Below, piece after piece: positions 43,015-51,219 of a stretch of 64,000 nucleotides of DNA. This stretch comes from Citromicrobium bathyomarinum. GTDB taxonomy: Bacteria; Pseudomonadota; Alphaproteobacteria; Sphingomonadales; Sphingomonadaceae. The translations under genes and the position numbers were made by a program. The stretch is from the NCBI GenBank assembly GCA_001306305.2, contig CP155577.1, positions 558,001 through 622,000 of the forward strand, in the 5' to 3' direction. The notes below the pieces were generated by a model. It saw nothing but the letters and a program-made list of their open reading frames with translations. It was not told the origin of the DNA and searched no databases. Each line of letters begins with the position of its first letter. Position 1 is the stretch's first letter.

Positions 43015-44284
43015 AGCCCGCGCCGACCCGCGTGATCGTGGGGCTGGCGAAGGACGTGTTCTGTGCCTGGAATCCGCTCGACTGGCGCGCCGTGAGCGTC
43101 AGCGTCTGCTGCGGGCAGTCGGCGGGCACGGTGAAGGCTGTGCGATAGGCCTGCGTGCCCTGTCCTTCGGCGAGGTCCACCATCGCGAAGGGCTGGCCAT
43201 CCGTGCAGGCGATTTCCCAGCGATAGGCGGAACGATCGCTTCCCTGCGGCGCCTCGAAGCTGCCCGCAAGGCGATAGCGGCCCGGGGCGAGCCGCAATGC
43301 CTGACTGGCGACCGCACCCGATGATGATGGGACCTTGCTCACGTCGAGGACGTAATCGTCCCCCGAACGGATAATCGTGGGCAGGATGCCCGTCGGTTCG
43401 TCCAGCTTCCAGTCGAAGGATGTCGAATAGGCCCGCGTCTGGCTGAAGGGCCGGATCGTGCCTGGCTTCCGGTTGATCCGGCTGGTGTAGTAATCCCAGG
43501 CGTCCTGGCGGAAGCCCCGGTTGTACAGGTTGGTCGCAAGCAGCTGATCGGCGGGATAGGCGATCTTGGTGCCCGCACGCCGCAGTTCTTCGACCAGCAG
43601 CGCGATATCCTTGGGGTTACTGGCGCTCATCGCCGCAACGTTGATGAAGTTCTGACCCCATGGTGGGTTGCTGCGAAACAGGCGGATGAGTTCCTTGCGC
43701 ACCAGCGGCTCGCTCGCCGCACTGGCCAGCGTCGGGAAGAGGACGTCGGTTGCGTTCTCTTCGGTCCGAAGCGCGAGGTCGTAGTGCTCCAGCGCGCCGC
43801 GGATGTCGCCCCGCATGGCCGCCTGCTCGATCGCCCAGATATGCGCGCGGGTCTCGCGGCGCGACATCCGCAGCGCATAGGCGAATGCTTCGTCGGTTTG
43901 TGCCGGTTGGTTGTTGAGCTGGCTCGCAAGGCCGATCGCGACCGCAGCGTCGACCGCAGTCGGGTCTTGCTCCAGCGCGCGCGCCGCGACTTCGCGAAAA
44001 TTGGTCGGACGATCACCTTGGATCGGGTTTGACACCTCGGAGAGGGCAAAGCGGCCCGCGATCACTGGATTGGACGGATCGACCGCATAGGCGAGATCGA
44101 TCGACCGTCGCGCCATCGCCGAACCCAGCGAATAGACCCCGCTGGCCACGCCGCTCAGCACTGCGAGGGCAGCAATGACGTAACGGGTCCGTCTGCCCAG
44201 CGGCAGCGAAAAACCGGACGCGGAAGCTCCACCCGCGGCCGAGGCACTCGCTTTCGCGGTGCGAGCTGGTTTGGCGTCAGGCAC
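43007..44284 (-). CDS. Membrane-anchored repeat protein of unknown function, downstream of wzc copy 2
   Basis: A 425-residue protein. One transmembrane helix near 33-55 (YVIAALAVLSGVASGVYSLG) follows an Ala/Ser-rich cytoplasmic tail. The periplasmic part has helical pairs like TPR units (ARALEQDPTAVDAAVAIGLA, GALEHYDLALRTEEN). The last ~130 residues look like a beta-sandwich (ALRLAPGRYRLAGSFEAP, FTVPADCPQQTLTLTARQ), as in carbohydrate-binding folds. Its start overlaps the wzc copy 2 stop by eight bases, so it is co-translated with that copy; copy 1 has no such partner. It may support export or bind the polymer. I do not recognise a named family. Confidence 0.7.
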   Translation of the reverse strand: MPDAKPARTAKASASAAGGASASGFSLPLGRRTRYVIAALAVLSGVASGVYSLGSAMARRSIDLAYAVDPSNPVIAGRFALSEVSNPIQGDRPTNFREVAARALEQDPTAVDAAVAIGLASQLNNQPAQTDEAFAYALRMSRRETRAHIWAIEQAAMRGDIRGALEHYDLALRTEENATDVLFPTLASAASEPLVRKELIRLFRSNPPWGQNFINVAAMSASNPKDIALLVEELRRAGTKIAYPADQLLATNLYNRGFRQDAWDYYTSRINRKPGTIRPFSQTRAYSTSFDWKLDEPTGILPTIIRSGDDYVLDVSKVPSSSGAVASQALRLAPGRYRLAGSFEAPQGSDRSAYRWEIACTDGQPFAMVDLAEGQGTQAYRTAFTVPADCPQQTLTLTARQSSGFQAQNTSFASPTITRVGAGSN

Positions 44285-46523
44285 TCTTGCCTTCGTCCTC
44301 CTTGCCGTATGAGTATCCGTATTCGTAGCCGTAGGAATAACCGTAGGCGGATTTCTTGGCTTCGAACTTGGTGAGGAGGGCGCCGAAGATGCGGATGTTG
44401 GCGGAGTTCAGGCGTCCGATGGCGTTCTTGACGAGGCCGGCGCGGATATTGTGGGATTCGACCACGTAGAGCACGCCTTCGACATGGGTTGCGATGAGCG
44501 GCGCGTCGGCGAGGCCCATGACCGGTGGCGAGTCGATCACGACATGGTCGTAGGTTTCCAGCAGGCGGCGCATCAGCAGGTCGAGGCGGTTGCCGGTCAG
44601 CAGTTCGGCGGCGTTGGGCGGGATCGGACCGGCCGACATCGCGGTGAACCCCAGGTGGGTCATCGGGAAGGTCATGGTCTCGATCTCGTCGTCGCCGGCG
44701 AGGAAGTTGGACAGGCCGCGATCGTGATCGACCCCGCCCAGCTGGTGGACCGAGGGTGAGCGCATGTCGCCATCGACCAGGATCACGCTCTTGCCCGCAC
44801 GCGCCAGCGTGGTGGCAAGCGCCAGCGAACTGGTCGACTTGCCTTCCGCAGGCCGGGTCGAGGTGACCGCGAACGAGCGCGGCACGCCGTGTTCGGTGGT
44901 GAAGCCCAGGTTGGTGAACGCGGCGAGATAGGCATCGACCAGGCTCGACTTGCGATCGAGCAGCGCCTCGTCCGGACGCCCCTCGGCAACCGTGGGGATC
45001 GTGCCCAGCAGCGGCAGGCCGAGCTTGCGGCGCACCTCCGTGGGATCGGTGATCGCCTCGTCGATCTGTTCGAGCAGGAAGGCCAGCGCCGCGCCCAGAC
45101 CCGCGCCCACGATCAGCGAGAGCAGGATGTTCATCAGCAGGTTGGGGCTGGAGGGGGCCTGCGGGACATCGGCCGGATCGATGATCGAGACATTGTTGAC
45201 CCCGACCCCGCCGGCAACGCCGATCTCCTTGAAGCGCTGCAGCAGCCCGTCATAGAGCGCGCGGTTGGTATCCACCTCCTGCTGGTAGATATTGTACTGG
45301 ATCGAGCGGCGACGCAGGTCGAGATAGTCCGCCTTGAGGCGATTGACCCGCGCCTGGAGCGTCTGTTCGCGCTCCAGCGCGGCGCGGTAATCGCCCTGCA
45401 GCGAGCCCGAGACGCGCGCTTCCTCGCGTGCGATCGCCCGGTCGAGCTCGTCGATCTGCGATTGCAGCGCGCGCGCCTGCGGATAGCCCGGCTCGAACCG
45501 GACCATCAAAAGCTCGTACTGGCCGGCCAGATCGGCGCGCTTCTCGCGCAAGTTGTTGATCGCCGGGTTGGACAGCGATTCGGTGGAGGAGGAGCCGCCG
45601 CCCGCCTGGCGTGCGCGCGCCTCGGCCTGGATCCGGTCGGCGGTCGCCTCGGTCAGCGCGGCGTTGAGCGCGGCCAGATCGTCGGCCACGATCGAGCGTT
45701 CCTGCGTGCGCCCGTCGGCCCCGGGCTGTGCGGGCAGGTTGATGATCTCCTCGCTCGAGGCGTAGGTCACCAGCTGGCGCTGGGACTCATCGAGGCGTTC
45801 CTTGTAGTCGGCCAGCTGCGCCTGCAGCTGGTCGCGCCCGTAGGAGGTCGCCTGGACCTTGCGCTCGAGGTTGGACTGGATGAAGTTTTCCGCCCAGCTG
45901 TTCGAGACCCGCGCGGCAAAGGCGGGATCGGGCCCGGTAAAGCTGATGTCGACCAGCCGCGAGAGGCGCGCGGGCGCAACGCTGATATTGGCGAGCAGGA
46001 TCTCGCCCGCGATCCGCTGACGGTCCTGGCGGCCCTGCGCGGTGTAGCGCCCGTTATCGAGCGCGAAGGCGGGGTCGTCTCCGCCTTCCACGCCGTAGGA
46101 TGCGAAGAACTCGGGATTGTCGATCAGGCCCAGCTGGCCTGCCACCCGCTCGGCCAGGGTGCGCGCGCGCAGCAGGCCGTACTGGGTCTGGTAGAACTCC
46201 TGGTCGGAGATGGAGACCTCGCGCTCGACCCCTTCGAAGTTGGTCACCTGGCTGCCTTCGCGCGAGATCTCGATCGTCGCGGTGGCGGTGTATTGCGGGG
46301 TCATCAGCAGGGTCGCGACCAGGCCCAGCGCAACGCAGGCCGCGATCGAACCCAGGATCAGCCAGCGCCAGCGCTGCGCGATCCGCAGGTAATGCTGCAC
46401 GATCGAGGGCCCATCGCCCTCGCCCGGCTGGCCCGCCTGCACGCCCAGCGGATTGCCGCCACCCTGCGGGGGCTGGTCGGAAGGGCCGGACTCGCTGCCG
46501 AACCGGGAGGCCTGGATGTTCAT
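44277..46523 (-). CDS. Wzc-like polysaccharide co-polymerase / BY-kinase, copy 2
   Basis: A 748-residue protein identical to copy 1 except for the last residues, where DEGKSA replaces DEEKGGKAKA. The Wzz, coiled-coil, GNVR and kinase parts and the tyrosine cluster are therefore the same. It lies in a minus-strand operon with an O-antigen ligase-like gene and the wza copy upstream and a membrane repeat protein downstream. This complete context suggests that copy 2 is the ancestral one. The tail next to the tyrosine cluster is the only protein difference between copies. Confidence 0.92.
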   Translation of the reverse strand: MNIQASRFGSESGPSDQPPQGGGNPLGVQAGQPGEGDGPSIVQHYLRIAQRWRWLILGSIAACVALGLVATLLMTPQYTATATIEISREGSQVTNFEGVEREVSISDQEFYQTQYGLLRARTLAERVAGQLGLIDNPEFFASYGVEGGDDPAFALDNGRYTAQGRQDRQRIAGEILLANISVAPARLSRLVDISFTGPDPAFAARVSNSWAENFIQSNLERKVQATSYGRDQLQAQLADYKERLDESQRQLVTYASSEEIINLPAQPGADGRTQERSIVADDLAALNAALTEATADRIQAEARARQAGGGSSSTESLSNPAINNLREKRADLAGQYELLMVRFEPGYPQARALQSQIDELDRAIAREEARVSGSLQGDYRAALEREQTLQARVNRLKADYLDLRRRSIQYNIYQQEVDTNRALYDGLLQRFKEIGVAGGVGVNNVSIIDPADVPQAPSSPNLLMNILLSLIVGAGLGAALAFLLEQIDEAITDPTEVRRKLGLPLLGTIPTVAEGRPDEALLDRKSSLVDAYLAAFTNLGFTTEHGVPRSFAVTSTRPAEGKSTSSLALATTLARAGKSVILVDGDMRSPSVHQLGGVDHDRGLSNFLAGDDEIETMTFPMTHLGFTAMSAGPIPPNAAELLTGNRLDLLMRRLLETYDHVVIDSPPVMGLADAPLIATHVEGVLYVVESHNIRAGLVKNAIGRLNSANIRIFGALLTKFEAKKSAYGYSYGYEYGYSYGKEDEGKSA

Positions 46524-47282
46524 GCTCGGCTAAAACCTTGTTGCAGGCGCACGATTGCGCGCGCCCGGAAAAACCTACTGCAAAATCGTGACCAGCGGCG
46601 ATGCCAGCAGCGGCGCCACCGTCAGGAAGTCGCGGAACAGACGTCGCTGGGGGGAGTCGCCCACCACCACGATGTCGTTGGCGTAAATCGCGGGGTCGTC
46701 GTACAGCCCGCGCTCGATCGCCTCAAGGCTGTAGAGCCCGGCCATCCGCCGGCCGTTGACCGTGCGCAGGATCACCACCTCGTCCTTGCGCGCAAACTCG
46801 CTCGTCCCGCGCGCCGCCGCGATCGCACGCAGCAGCGTCGTCTGGTTGGTCACCGGATACAGGCCCGGGGTCTCGACCTCGCCCGACACGGTCACCACCT
46901 GGCTGACCGAGTTGACGATGTTCACCGTCACCTCCGGATCGCGCACGTAACGCGCATCCAGCGCCCGCTCCACATCCATCGCCAGCTCGCCCGCGGTCTT
47001 GCCGCCAGCCTCGACCGTGCCCAGAAACGGCAGCGCAATCCGCCCGCTCGCATCCACCTGCACATCGCGCGTGAACTCGGGATAGTTGAATACCTCGATC
47101 CGGATCGTGTCCAGCGGACCAATCAGCGCAGGACGATCCGGCGCCACTAGATCATCCCGATTGGGAATAGGCAGCCCATCCGCAGCCTCCACCACCGTCA
47201 TACGGTCCGTCGATACCAACGGCTCACGAGAACCGCACCCCGACAAAACCAGCACACACAATAGCAATATCAATCGATGCAT
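44302..47282. repeat. Long direct repeat, right copy (2,981 bp, wza-wzc)
   Basis: Right-hand partner of 16806-19786, same orientation. The first difference on its right is the base after the wza start codon (47283). On the left, similarity decays just below 44302 (44301 and 44295 differ while neighbouring bases still match), so the wzc 3' ends are related but not identical. Confidence 0.95.
46575..47282 (-). CDS. Wza-type polysaccharide export lipoprotein, copy 2
   Basis: The same 235-residue lipoprotein as copy 1: lipobox VLSGC, export domain and SLBB-like segment. Upstream DNA differs: AGAGG about nine bases before the ATG serves as ribosome site here. The O-antigen ligase-like gene lies 105 bases upstream on the same strand. 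An identical protein encoded twice may raise export capacity or keep export when one operon is silent. Confidence 0.9.
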   Translation of the reverse strand: MHRLILLLCVLVLSGCGSREPLVSTDRMTVVEAADGLPIPNRDDLVAPDRPALIGPLDTIRIEVFNYPEFTRDVQVDASGRIALPFLGTVEAGGKTAGELAMDVERALDARYVRDPEVTVNIVNSVSQVVTVSGEVETPGLYPVTNQTTLLRAIAAARGTSEFARKDEVVILRTVNGRRMAGLYSLEAIERGLYDDPAIYANDIVVVGDSPQRRLFRDFLTVAPLLASPLVTILQ

Positions 47283-47387
47283 TATCTGCCTCTGGCGTGA
47301 ATGGTCGAGTGGAAGAAATCCGGGCAGACCCGATGCGCCCCCAGACTGGCGGCGCAGATAGGCCTAAACGCTATTCCGGTAAAGTGC

Positions 47388-48833
47388 TCATTGGGAAGGG
47401 TTCGTGTTTCGCCGCCGGGTGCCACCGCCGGACTTGCGCTTGCCTGAACCGGATTTTCCGCTGCCGGCGATGCGCTCTTCGCGCGGGTATCCGCCCGCCA
47501 GCCAGACCGCCGCGATCGCGCCCAGCGCCATGATGATCGGCGTGCGCGCGGGGTAATCGACGAAGCTGGCCGCGAACACCAGCAGCAGCATCCACGATCC
47601 CAGCACCGCCAGCCCGCGCCCGGCAATCCATGCGCGCACGCTGGCATAGGCCCACCAGCCGATCCCCACCACCAGCAGCAGTGCTCCCAGTACACCGCCT
47701 TCGAGCACCACCTGCAGGAAATCATTATGCGCAAGGTTGTAATAGCGGAACTGGAGCATCGCGTCGGGCTCGGCGATGCGGAAGACCGGATCGAAAGTGC
47801 CGAAGCCGCTGCCCACGGGGGCGAATGTGGCAGCCATCATCGACACCACCCCGGAGAGATCTTCGCGCGCATCGCCGGAGATCGATGCGGAGCCCAATCT
47901 TTCGAAGGACTCTGCCCGTCCGAGCACGACGCTCGCGACAACCAGGCCGATCAGGATCGCCGCGCCCACAAGCAGCGCGGATCGTGGAATCTTCGGCGCA
48001 TTGCCGCCCGGGATGACAAAGACCGAGGCGCCCGCCACCAGTGCAAGCGCGCCAAGTGCCAGACCGGCGCGCGACCCCGTGGCGAGGATCACCAGCACCA
48101 TCAGCACGATGGAGAGCCCGCCACCGCCCAGCGCGAAAGCGGGAGAGAAATGGCCCCGGCGAACGCCGCGCGCCGCGACGAAAAACACGGCGACAATCGC
48201 CATGGCGAGCATCAGCGCCTGATGGTTGCGGTTGGCGAACACCCCGCTTGCCTCGCCCGCGCTGTCGTTGATCAGCGGGTGGTCGAGGCTGATGCCGGAA
48301 AATTCTCCGAGCCCGACAAGCAGTGAGAGCACAGCCATAACAATCAGAGCCTGTACGATGCGCCACTGCGCCTTTTCGGGCAGGTAGGCAGCGAAGGCGA
48401 CCGCTGCGACCGGTACTACCAGCGACATCAAGGCGTTCATCGTACCCGGAGGCGAAAGGCTGATCGGCCGCCATGGCTGTGTGCCAAGCCCGGCGACATC
48501 GGCGGCGTCCAGAAACAGGTCGCGCCCCGGCATGGCGGTCCACAATCCCGGCGGCAGGGGGATCAGCTGCACCGCGACCAGCAGCGCTGCGCCGGCGAGC
48601 AGGATCAGCGGCATGCCCAGCTTGAAGTGCGTCGGCCGAGCCTTGAGCACGAAGAACACCAGCACGGCCCAGGTGCCCACGCGGGTAACCATCTGGCCCA
48701 GCGCATCGGCGCGCGACGCGCCGCCGGCCAGCCAGACAATGGCGAGCAAAACCAGCAGGCACACGAAGGCGAGGCTTTCCGGGCCGCCGCTACGTTCGAA
48801 CGGAAGCCAGGATTTCAGAACATTGCGCTTCAT
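47388..48833 (-). CDS. O-antigen ligase/polymerase family protein (Wzy_C type)
   Basis: A 481-residue polytopic membrane protein with about ten or more helices. The segment GVFANRNHQALMLAMAIVAV and a large periplasmic loop with GSGFGTFDPVF...RYYNLAHNDFLQVVLEGGVLG are characteristic of the WaaL/Wzy_C superfamily (HND loop). The tail is basic and Gly/Ser/Lys-rich (SGKSGSGKRKSGGGT). The family includes ligases that join polymer to lipid A core and true polymerases, and sequence alone does not separate them. It heads the minus-strand wza-wzc operon, so it may act as the polymerase of that system or partly replace the disrupted wzy. Confidence 0.85.
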   Translation of the reverse strand: MKRNVLKSWLPFERSGGPESLAFVCLLVLLAIVWLAGGASRADALGQMVTRVGTWAVLVFFVLKARPTHFKLGMPLILLAGAALLVAVQLIPLPPGLWTAMPGRDLFLDAADVAGLGTQPWRPISLSPPGTMNALMSLVVPVAAVAFAAYLPEKAQWRIVQALIVMAVLSLLVGLGEFSGISLDHPLINDSAGEASGVFANRNHQALMLAMAIVAVFFVAARGVRRGHFSPAFALGGGGLSIVLMVLVILATGSRAGLALGALALVAGASVFVIPGGNAPKIPRSALLVGAAILIGLVVASVVLGRAESFERLGSASISGDAREDLSGVVSMMAATFAPVGSGFGTFDPVFRIAEPDAMLQFRYYNLAHNDFLQVVLEGGVLGALLLVVGIGWWAYASVRAWIAGRGLAVLGSWMLLLVFAASFVDYPARTPIIMALGAIAAVWLAGGYPREERIAGSGKSGSGKRKSGGGTRRRNTNPSQ

Positions 48834-48886
48834 TTTGAAATTGTTTCCGTCCGGGGTATGCGACGCGCGTCTTTAGGGAAGTTTCA

Positions 48887-49354
48887 ATGATCAAGCGAAT
48901 CATGCTGCTGGTTGCAGCCTTGGGATGTCAGGCATGCGGCCAGGAGACCATCGAGCCGTACAAGGTCGATAGCTTCGCCGGTCGTGAAATTCCAGCGGCG
49001 CAAAAGAAGGCTGCCCAGGCGCTCTCGATCGGCAACGCGTCTGCGCTGACCTATTCGGACAGCCCCTATACCCAGGCGGTGCTGTGCGATGTGGCGACCG
49101 ACACCGTGCTGGGCCCCTATCGCAATTCCGCCCAGCTCGACCAGACGCAGCAGGCGGCGATGGGGCAGTTGCTCGAGCTGTTCGACAAGCGGGTGCAGAC
49201 CCAGGCACGCGAAGCGCAAAAGAGCGCGAGCGAACTGGCGCAGGATCGCGAATCGCTGGCCGAGCAATTAATGCCTACCCGCCCGGCCAAGGCGAAGGTC
49301 GCGCTTGCCTGTATTCGTGAGATCGAAGGCTTCGGCGACCTCCCCGGGATCTAG
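48887..49354 (+). CDS. Putative lipoprotein of unknown function
   Basis: A 155-residue exported protein. The N-terminus MIKRIMLLVAALGCQACG is a lipoprotein-like signal with Cys 14 and Cys 17 as candidate lipidation sites. The mature part has a helical region rich in Gln, Ala and Glu (QTQAREAQKSASELAQDRES) and two more cysteines (VLCDVATD, LACIREIE). AGGGAAG precedes the ATG. It is divergent from the ligase-like gene and convergent with fabI. I know no named family for it. Confidence 0.7.
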   Translation: MIKRIMLLVAALGCQACGQETIEPYKVDSFAGREIPAAQKKAAQALSIGNASALTYSDSPYTQAVLCDVATDTVLGPYRNSAQLDQTQQAAMGQLLELFDKRVQTQAREAQKSASELAQDRESLAEQLMPTRPAKAKVALACIREIEGFGDLPGI

Positions 49355-49377
49355 CCCCGGGATCTGGCCCAGGGAAG

Positions 49378-50181
49378 CTAGCCGAGCGCGATATCGGGCG
49401 CGTCTTCCTGCTTCATCCCGACGACGTGGTAGCCCGCGTCGACATGGTGGACCTCGCCGGTGACGCCCGATGACAGATCGCTCAGGAAATAGAGGCCCGA
49501 GCCACCGACATCTTCGATCGTGACATTGCGGCGGAGCGGGGAGTTGAGCTCGTTCCACTTGAGGATGTAGCGGAAATCGCCGATCCCGCTGGCGGCCAGC
49601 GTCTTGATCGGCCCCGCGCTGATCGCGTTCACCCGAATGTTGTCCGGCCCCAGATCATTGGCGAGATATTGCACGCTGGTTTCCAGCGCGGCCTTGGCGA
49701 CGCCCATCACGTTGTAATGCGGGATGACCTTTTCCGCGCCGTAATAGGTGAGCGTCAGGATGCTGCCGCCATCAGGCATCATCGCCGCCGCACGCTTGGC
49801 CACCGCGACCAGCGAATAGGCCGAGATGTTCATGGTCATGAGGAAATTGTCGAGGCTGGTGTCGACATATTTGCCGCGCAGCTCGCTCTTGTCCGAAAAG
49901 CCGATCGCGTGGACCACGAAATCGAGGCTGTCCCAGTGGCCCTTGAGCGTCTCGAACGCGGTGTCCAGATTGTCCATGTCGCTGACATCGCACGGGAACA
50001 CGATTTCCGAGCCGAGCTGCTCGGCCAGCGGGCGGACCCGCTTTTCCAGTGCCTCGCCCTGATAGGTGAAAGCCAGCTGCGCGCCCTGCGCGGCGCAGGC
50101 CTTGGCGATGCCCCAGGCGAGCGACTTGTCGTTGGCGAGCCCCATGATGAGCCCCCGCTTGCCTTCCATCAGACCGGTCAT
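49378..50181 (-). CDS. fabI: Enoyl-[acyl-carrier-protein] reductase (NADH)
   Basis: A 267-residue SDR enzyme completing each fatty-acid elongation cycle. It has the FabI-type cofactor segment GLANDKSLAWGIAKA, HAIGFSDKSELRG, the catalytic Tyr pair in LTYYGAEKVIPHYNVMGVAK (YxxxxxxK), and SAGPIKTLAASGIG. AAGGAG lies seven bases upstream of ATG 50181; longer frames to 50811 overlap the YihY gene and are rejected. It is the target of triclosan-type inhibitors in other bacteria. It overlaps the YihY gene by four bases. Confidence 0.95.
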   Translation of the reverse strand: MTGLMEGKRGLIMGLANDKSLAWGIAKACAAQGAQLAFTYQGEALEKRVRPLAEQLGSEIVFPCDVSDMDNLDTAFETLKGHWDSLDFVVHAIGFSDKSELRGKYVDTSLDNFLMTMNISAYSLVAVAKRAAAMMPDGGSILTLTYYGAEKVIPHYNVMGVAKAALETSVQYLANDLGPDNIRVNAISAGPIKTLAASGIGDFRYILKWNELNSPLRRNVTIEDVGGSGLYFLSDLSSGVTGEVHHVDAGYHVVGMKQEDAPDIALG

Positions 50182-51218
50182 GGTTTCTCCTTTTCGTATC
50201 CCAGCGCCTCTGGCGCGATCCGCGGCTCGTGCGCGCTCATCGTCGCCAGCCGCTCTTCCTCTGGCGTCTCTGCGAGCGCCGCGTTCAATTGCGCCCCGAT
50301 AACGACGCCGAGCCCTACCAGCCAGAAAAACAGCAGCGTGATGATGATTCCGGCGAGCGAACCATAGGTGAGGTTGTAGCTGAAAAAGCTGCGCAGCACC
50401 TGCGGCAGCGCGACCGTCACGCCGACCCACCATAAGGTGACCGCCAGCGCGCCGGGCCATTTGGGATAGCGTTTCTTGCGGTACTGGCCGGGCGTCAGCA
50501 CGTAGAACAGCGCGTAGAAAGAACCGAACAGGCCGAAACCGGGGACGAAGCGCGCCAGTGCCAGCTTGCCCAGCGCATCGCTGAGGGGCGGGAAATAGGC
50601 TGCAATGATTTGCTGCGCCGTGCCGATCATCACCTGCGCGATTAGCGAAAGCATCAGCACGATGACCGCCGCGATGATGATCCCGGTGGAGGCGAGGCGG
50701 TACCGCCAAAAGGCCTGGGTCGCCTCGGTGCCGTAGGACCGGCGCAGCAGGTCGCGAATCGTTTCGATCAGGCTGCCCACGGTCCACAGGCCCAGCAGCC
50801 CGCCCGCCCACAGCAGCCAGCCCTGCCGCGCGTCGATCACGTTGCGCGCCACGGGCTCGATCACCTCCGCCACAACCGGCGGCATCGCGAGCAGGAGGGC
50901 GTTGATGCTGGCCGCGCGCTCGCTGCTCTCGCCGAACGCGGCGAAGATTGCCGCACCGGTGATGAAGAAGGGAAAGATCGCGAGCATCGCGAGATAGGCA
51001 AGGTTGCCCGCGTAGAGGAAGCCGTCGTTGAACGTGCCCACCAGCACCCGGCGCGCAACCTCGTAGGAGCGGAAATACTTGTGTTCCGGCGCGCCGCGCG
51101 AGGTCCGCAGGGCCTGCGCCTCACGCCGCCGGTCTTCGGGGGTCAGCGAGTGGATCTGCCGGTTTTCAGGGTCGGGAAGCGCCTGTCTGAGGCGCGGAAT
51201 GAGGCGGCCCATCGCCAC
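50178..51218 (-). CDS. YihY/BrkB family inner-membrane protein
   Basis: A 346-residue membrane protein with about six helices. It has the family features YAGNLAYLAMLAIFPFFITGA, LLWAGGLLGLWTVGSLIETI and FGSFYALFYVLTPGQ. The N-terminal ~45 residues are polar and cytoplasmic. Despite old names (ribonuclease BN, virulence factor BrkB), no enzymatic activity is established for the family. It is coupled to fabI (ATGA overlap) and begins just before the stop of the dnaJ-like gene, so the three form an operon. ATG 51218 and ATG 51212 are both possible starts. Confidence 0.88.
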   Translation of the reverse strand: MAMGRLIPRLRQALPDPENRQIHSLTPEDRRREAQALRTSRGAPEHKYFRSYEVARRVLVGTFNDGFLYAGNLAYLAMLAIFPFFITGAAIFAAFGESSERAASINALLLAMPPVVAEVIEPVARNVIDARQGWLLWAGGLLGLWTVGSLIETIRDLLRRSYGTEATQAFWRYRLASTGIIIAAVIVLMLSLIAQVMIGTAQQIIAAYFPPLSDALGKLALARFVPGFGLFGSFYALFYVLTPGQYRKKRYPKWPGALAVTLWWVGVTVALPQVLRSFFSYNLTYGSLAGIIITLLFFWLVGLGVVIGAQLNAALAETPEEERLATMSAHEPRIAPEALGYEKEKP

Positions 51219-51219
51219 C

